A stretch of DNA of 64,000 nucleotides, taken from NCBI GenBank assembly GCA_950097015.1, contig CATNEN010000025.1:4751001-4815000 (forward strand). The letters are read 5' to 3'. Each line of letters starts with the position of its first letter. Position 1 is the first letter of the stretch. The notes under the pieces were generated by a model. That model was not told the DNA's origin, made no database searches, and saw only the letters and a program-made list of their open reading frames with translations. Source of the stretch: Macrostomum hystrix (lineage: Eukaryota; Platyhelminthes; Macrostomidae). The position numbers and the translations under genes were made by a program. This document shows positions 58,293 through 64,000 of this stretch, piece after piece.

Positions 58293-58912
58293 CCCGCTTG
58301 CCGTACCTCCCAAATCTTGAGACCACTCTCCCACTCCACCTGTCTCTTAAGCGGACACGAAACCCTGTTCCCCGACCAGTAGAAACAACAGACCGGATGG
58401 CCACACCAATTGCTATCTGAGTCGTGTGGACAGCGGGAGTTACTGAGGGACACTAATTTGAGTTCCTCATCAATCTAAGATCAGGTTTTCCTGGTCTTAC
58501 GAATATCTCATGGCCTCTGAACACTATATTTATGAGCCAGAGGCGACACTTGAACTCCGCTTTCAAAAAAAGCTAATTACCATCGGGTGTCATGGCAACT
58601 AATATTTTGGCCCGAGGAAAACCGCAGATGTCCTACCGACAGACTTTTATCGACCTCTGACGCCTTTTATTTTCAGTTTTTTTGTAAATATGTCAGACCG
58701 TTTCTGTGAGGTAGATTCTAAATAGCAAATAAATTTATGACGTGTTGTGTTGGTTAGTTGCAATGACTTACAAAGTTTATTTAAAGTTAAATTTGTAACT
58801 ATCTGCTAGTCACAGTAGTACGCGTGTTGCTATCGAAATTTATATTGACTAATTACATTTCTAGCAGCAGATAAATAATTTATGATCTTTTAAAGAGTCA
58901 GTGGAGGTGAGC
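58293..58912. other. Unique spacer between inverted arrays
   Basis: About 600 bp, no gene recognised. Confidence 0.45.
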
Positions 58913-59460
58913 GGCAGTGAGGGGAGGAGAGAGCGGCAGTGAGGGGAGGAGAGAGCGGCAGTGAGGGGAGGAGAGAGCGGCAGTGAGGGGAGGAGAGAGC
59001 GGCAGTGAGGGGAGGAGAGAGCGGCAGTGAGGGGAGGAGAGAGCGGCAGTGAGGGGAGGAGAGAGCGGCAGTAAGGGGAGGAGAGAGCGGCAGTGAGAGC
59101 GAGAGAGGGAGAGTGGAGAGTGAGGGAGAGTGGAGAGTGAGGGAGAGTGGAGAGAGAAGGAGAGTGGAGAGAGAAGGAGAGTTGAGAGAGAGGGAGAGTG
59201 GAGAGAGAGGGAGAGTGGAGAGAGAGGGAGAGAGAGGGAGAGTGGAGAGTGAGGGAGAGTGGAGAGTGAGGGGGAGTGGAGAGTGAGGGGGAGTGGACAG
59301 TGAGGGAGAGTGGAGAGTGAGGGGGAGTGGACAGTGAGGGAGAGTGGAGAGTGAGGGAGAGTGGAGAGTGAGAGAGAGTGGACAGTGAGGGAGAGTGGAG
59401 AGTGAGGGAGAGTTGAGGGTGAGGGAGAGTGGAAAGTGAGGGAGGTAGTAGAGATAAAGA
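58913..59460. repeat. 22-bp array, then 17-bp array inverted relative to 57.6-58.3 kb
   Basis: 58913-59095: nine units of AGCGGCAGTGAGGGGAGGAG plus AG (22 bp). 59100-59460: AGAGTGGAGAGTGAGGG, the exact reverse complement of CCCTCACTCTCCACTCT in the preceding array. Confidence 0.95.
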
Positions 59461-60652
59461 GTGGCAGAGTGGAAGAGTGGGCAAACCATGGGAATTGGGA
59501 GGAGTTGGCAGGACGTTGCGATATTAAAGAGAGGGAGAGTGGGAGATGAGGCGAAGCGAAAGTAGAGGCGAAAAAGAGTCAAATTCCTCCGGGCAATAGG
59601 GAGGTGGGGTTGTCGCTAGCTGGTTGAACGAAAAAGCAAACTAATAATAGGATGCGGTGCGAGTGCACAAGGCGGGAAGTGAGTGGTTTGTTCGAGTATC
59701 ATGCATGCATGGGGTGAGTGAGTGAGCACTGTCATAACCACAGGGTCCGGCATGCGGGCTATTAGCCCCTATATTGTTTAGCAGTCCCTGACCTCCCAGT
59801 CCCTTGGCCATAGATACTAGAACAGGATAAGGCGTTCGCAAGACCGCATTGTGACTGCGAACAGTGTAAAATAGCGGAGTGCAACACATTTGTGTGGGCG
59901 GAGTCAGGTCGAATAAAGGGTAAGAGAAAAAAATTGCTAGAGAAAAAATCCTTAATCTATACAATGATCCCCAGAGTTGGCACCTTGGCGCTCCCGGATC
60001 TGGGTGGGAAATTCTGAGCGTAGGCACGGGAATATTAGATGTTATTGTTCGAGCATTTAGGCATAGCCATGTTCTAGGGCTTAATTCCGAATGGATAAGT
60101 TGCTAAATAGCATGGAGTTTATTACCACAGACTAAACATTTCTTAAATATCCATTCGAGTCGTTTACGTTTCGTGCCAGGGTGTAGCAATATTATTCTGG
60201 AATTTCATTTATCAGGCACGACTTAATTTCCTGATGACTTGCGACAGCGACTTCTCACACTGTTGAAAATTGTGGCAGTTTTATCCGCGTGCCAAACCTA
60301 TTATAGCCCTATAGTTCTCACAATTGACCTGGTGAACCGACTTAACACCTACTCACTCAGTTCTGAGCACACGCCTTATCTGCCATAGTCCACGTGAAGG
60401 CCTATTTATTGAGCCTCTATCAAGAGCCTTTTAGAGACTAAATTTTTTAAGTTCAGGGTATAAAAGCAATAAGTATGAGAATAAGTGGCTGATCCTAATA
60501 AACATACTTTTGAGAACACCAGGAGATGCTCACTATTTTCAAAACTGCGTCCATAGCCTACAATAAGCAGGTAAGGCTTTACATAATACAGATTGAAAGG
60601 AAAGAACGTCGGTGAACTCTGGCCTTTCAAACCATACGATACGGTACACCTC
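59461..60652. other. No gene recognised
   Basis: Unique sequence on both strands, with no exon that could be supported. Confidence 0.45.
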
Positions 60653-61815
60653 AAATCTCCCCCTGTCTCATCTCTCCCCTGTTTTATCACTCCCCTGTTT
60701 TATCACTCCCGTGTCTCATCTCTCCCCAGTTTTATCACTCCCCTGTCTCATCTCTCCCCTGTTTTATCACTCCCGTGTCTCATCTCTCCCCTGTTTTATC
60801 ACTCCCCTGTCTCATCTCTCCCCTGTCTCATCTCTCCCCTGTTTTATCACTCCCGTGTCTCATCTCTCCCCTGTCTCATTCCTCCCGTGTCTCATCTCTC
60901 CCCTGTTTTATTATCCCCTGTCTCATCTCTCCCCTGTCTCATCTCTCCCCTGTTTTATCACTCCCGTGTCTCATCTCTCCCCTGTTTTATCACTCCTGTG
61001 TCTCATCTCTCCCCTGTTTTATCACTCCCATGTCTCATCTCTCCCCTGTCTCATCTCTCCCCTGTCTCATCTCTCCCCTGTCTCATCTCTACCCTGTCTC
61101 ATCTCTCCCCTGTCTCATCTCTCCCCTGTCTCATCTCTCCCGTGTCTCATCTCTCCCCTGTCTCATCTCTACCCTGTCTCATCTCTCCCCTGTCTCATCT
61201 CTCCCCTGTCTCATCTCTCCCCTGTCTCATCTCTCCCCTGTTTTATCACTCCCGTGTCTCATCTCTCCCCTGTCTCATTCCTCCCGTGTCTCATCTCTCC
61301 CCTGTTTTATCACTCCCCTGTCTCATCTCTCCCCTGTTTTATCACTCCCGTGTCTCATCTCTCCCCTGTTTTATCACTCCCATGTCTCATCTCTCCCCTG
61401 TCTCATCTCTCCCCTGTCTCATCTTTCCCCTGTCTCATCTCTCCCCTGTCTCATCTCTACCCTGTCTCATCTCTCCCCTGTCTCATCTCTACCCTGTCTC
61501 ATCTCTCCCCTGTCTCATCTCTACCCTGTCTCATCTCTACCCTGTCTCATCTCTCCCCTGTCTCATCTCTCTTCTGTCTCATCTCTCCCCTGTCTCATCT
61601 CTCCCCTGTCTCATCTCTCCCCTGTCTCATCTCTACCCTGTCTCATCTCTCCCCTGTCTCATCTCTCCCCTGTCTCATCTCTACCCTGTCTCATCTCTCC
61701 CCTGTCTCATCTCTCCCCTGTCTCATCTCTACCCTGTCTCATCTCTCCCCTGTCTCATCTCTCTTCTGTCTCATCTCTCCCCTGTCTCATCTCTCTTCTG
61801 TCTCATCCCTCCTGT
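60653..61815. repeat. 16-bp minisatellite TCTCATCTCTCCCCTG, third array of the family, inverted
   Basis: Reverse complement of the family at 29306 and 43139. The left half mixes CCCTGTTTTATCACTCCCGT variants; the right half is nearly pure with TCTCATCTCTACCCTG and TCTCTTCTG variants. Confidence 0.96.
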
Positions 61816-62555
61816 TTGGCGCGTCTCATCTCTTCATGTGTCTCGTCCCCTTTCTAGAATCCCTCTTCCATTTCTCCTCAGTAATTCCGTTCTCTGCATT
61901 GTCCCTGGGACTCTTTCGTTGGCCTCCGACTGATTTTAATTTTTCGGACCACGGATCTCGTACGCTTGTACAAAGGGAAAAATGTACAAAAACAACATTA
62001 TAAACTTTGATCCTACTAAATATCATTTTGTGTCTGCTAGATTTCGTTTCACTACTAAATACTAACTATATAGAAACACTTTTCTATACTTTGTCTGCAT
62101 GAATCAGATTTGATTCAATTCAATGCCACGTTTCAACTATTTATTCAAGTGTGGCTATAGAGCAAGCATATAATTAGAGAGTATAATACAACAACCTGGC
62201 TGGCTGTGTGCAGACACTCGCGCACAAGATAAAGATCAAAGGGTAGATGCTTAAGTGAAAAAAACTAATAATAAAACTGAATTGAAAAAAGGATCCTTTA
62301 AGTGTGTTGCAGTTCTGCAGTTGCTTCAATGGCAATGGACGCTTGCCGTGGCAGGCTCAGATACTATAAAAGAAATGTCATGGGAACTGAGAAATTGAAT
62401 ATACGAAAGACTCGACAAACACTACTTTGTTTTCTCATTGGCAAGTGCAAAATAACAAATCGGAACAATTAAGATTCTTTCTTTCAGGTGTTTGTTTTGG
62501 ATATTTGAATAAGAGTGCACAAAAACAAAGAGATTTAAATGAAATGAGTTAAAAT
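61816..62555. other. AT-rich unique sequence, no gene recognised
   Basis: No exon or element recognised. Confidence 0.45.
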
Positions 62556-62629
62556 GACTGGTTAGGGCGTCGGAACCACGACTTAATTTGATGCTTAATT
62601 TTTAATTAGACAATTCATTAAGAAATGAC

Positions 62630-62812
62630 GCGCAGTCCACTAGGGCCGGTGGCACAGTCGCTGTTCAGTCCATGGACTGGGTGCCAGCCACCGCTGATGC
62701 TGGTGCAGATTGTACTAATGCTTGAACTGAATCACGGAATCCACATTATTTAGTTTGGCTGAAATTCGACCCAGCCCTGAGCTCTAATCGTTGGGCTATA
62801 AACCTTGATGAA
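62630..62812 (-). mobile_element. Degenerate SINE family 2 copy
   Basis: It shares the order GCTGTTCAGT...GGACTGGG...GCTGATGCTGGT with 37109-37173 and has a decayed tRNA-like head at 62770-62812. A fragment GACTGGTTAGGGCGTCGGA at 62561 looks like a second head in the opposite orientation. Confidence 0.55.
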
Positions 62813-63770
62813 TTCATGAATGTTTGAGCATATAAAAGGCCTGGCATAAACTAAACACTAAAATAAAATAGTTTTTGGAACTAGAGACATAAAATATGAG
62901 CTAGTATCTAGGATAATTGATAAGACGTGACAGACTGGACCGAATCCCGGCTTGGCAAACACAAGAGTTGGCTAGAAGCCAAGCGCACGGGCTCCGGGGG
63001 AAATTTCCTAGGGAGCGCGTTTCTAGTGAGCCGGCCTCTCCCCCTCCGCCGTATCCCAGCAACAAAATGACGGGCCAGAAGGTGGGACAATAGGGTTGGA
63101 ACAGAGGCCCAAGATCCCACCTGATCCACAATCGGAGTGGATCCGAAACTCATTTGGGCCGAGGGGAAATAAAAATTTGAAAATAAAATTTGCGGATGAC
63201 AACAAAAACTTGGCATTGAGTCAGTCAGAGAAGCCTAGACTACTAAAGCTAGCAAATCGGCCCTTAACGGAGACCAGGGAGATCCCACGATTGCCTGAGC
63301 CCAGCGATAACAGATAAACCTCAAAGCCTTAGCTTCCCACGGTGTCCCAGATAGGTAAGAATCTAAGAAAAAAACTTCACGTTTCAACAAGAAATCTAAA
63401 CTGCCAAGCTGCTTGGCCAGAGTGGAGTTGCAAAACAAACAATTAAGGAAAGAGGAGGGGGACGGGAAAGTCGCGTACTGTACTCTAACTCATAAACACT
63501 CGGCCGCAGCATGAAAGCATGGGAGCAAGCGTGGGAAACGGATCCCAGATCCCTGACAAAAATGGGTCTGGCTGCTAGGGGCCACCCACGCGATGCGGGA
63601 AGCGATAGCGGGGTGACATTGGAGTTACATTGCTCTCTTCTTTTTCAAAAGACAAGTCGCATGCCTCAGGTAGGTGAGCTTTTTAAATTGGCACACGCGT
63701 TAACGCCGTGGCACACTTACTTATTCAAGAACATGAAAGCCCCGTAAACTACGATCTACATTATTCTCAA
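62813..63770. other. No gene recognised
   Basis: 63000-63300 is GC-richer and open in several frames, but without recognisable domains or good splice sites. Confidence 0.4.
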
Positions 63771-63774
63771 GGTG

Positions 63775-64000
63775 CTTCATGATGCATAAACACCATAATC
63801 CCTAAAATCAAAGCTTCATAATCCCTAAGATCCCTATTAATTTAGCTGCATAATCCATAAACGTCAAAATCCCAAAACGACATTATCCATAAACTTTAAA
63901 ATCCCAATAGCATAACCCATGAACTTTAAAATCCCAAAACGACGTAATCCATAAACCTCAAAATCCCAAAACGACGTAATCCATTAACCTCAAATCCCAA
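63775..64000. repeat. About 32-bp repeat running off the right edge
   Basis: Six to seven units contain CCATAAACCTCAAAATCCCA plus AAACGACGTAAT. Units become more alike towards position 64000, so the array probably continues. Confidence 0.9.

Noticed and set aside
55967-58420. Overlapping plus-strand frames of about 800 codons, Pro/Ser/Leu rich
   Set aside because: Two frames are open together over a pyrimidine array, with no conserved domain or splice context. This is repeat translation.

Overview
The window is a piece of a metazoan nuclear genome. It has spliced genes with GT-AG introns, one complete eukaryotic tRNA gene, tRNA-derived SINEs, one short LTR retrotransposon and a very heavy load of tandem repeats. 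By hand tally, about 31 kb of the 64 kb (just under half) is minisatellite or microsatellite, in about 37 separate arrays. The divergent rhodopsin-like receptor and the repeat-rich architecture would suit a free-living flatworm, but the sequence alone does not prove this; another repeat-rich invertebrate is possible.

Left part (1-16.0 kb, possibly to 20.1 kb), minus strand: the 5' half of an anoctamin (TMEM16) gene. Ten consecutive exons can be joined with matching splice phases into about 505 residues, from the cytosolic dimerisation domain through transmembrane segments 1-4. The gene runs off the left edge, so the calcium-binding and pore helices are outside the window. Most of its introns hold their own tandem array with a different unit; one also holds a SINE and the LTR element.

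Middle part (16-27 kb): a run of arrays with a SINE, possible upstream anoctamin exons and a weak candidate gene with a pentapeptide repeat. From 27.46 to 40.00 kb, plus strand: a complete-looking 371-residue class A GPCR-like receptor in three phase-0 exons. Its first intron is 11 kb and contains a 4 kb array with a 1,468-bp higher-order period, an array of evenly spaced STAT-type palindromes, a GAGAGT microsatellite and several SINEs.

Right part (40-64 kb): mostly arrays, including (GATA)n, a 16-bp family seen three times and a pair of arrays in inverted orientation. It also has a tRNA-Gln(CTG) gene (minus) and a two-exon PDZ-domain gene (minus, 49.06-50.50 kb) whose only visible intron is 120 nt, in frame and stop-free.

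The genes show no obvious functional link. The most unusual property is the repeat landscape. Several intronic arrays consist of regularly spaced copies of perfect transcription-factor-type sites (kappaB, AP-1, STAT), one array shares a core with the neighbouring coding exon, and two microsatellites adjoin the same SINE segment. Any regulatory role is inference.
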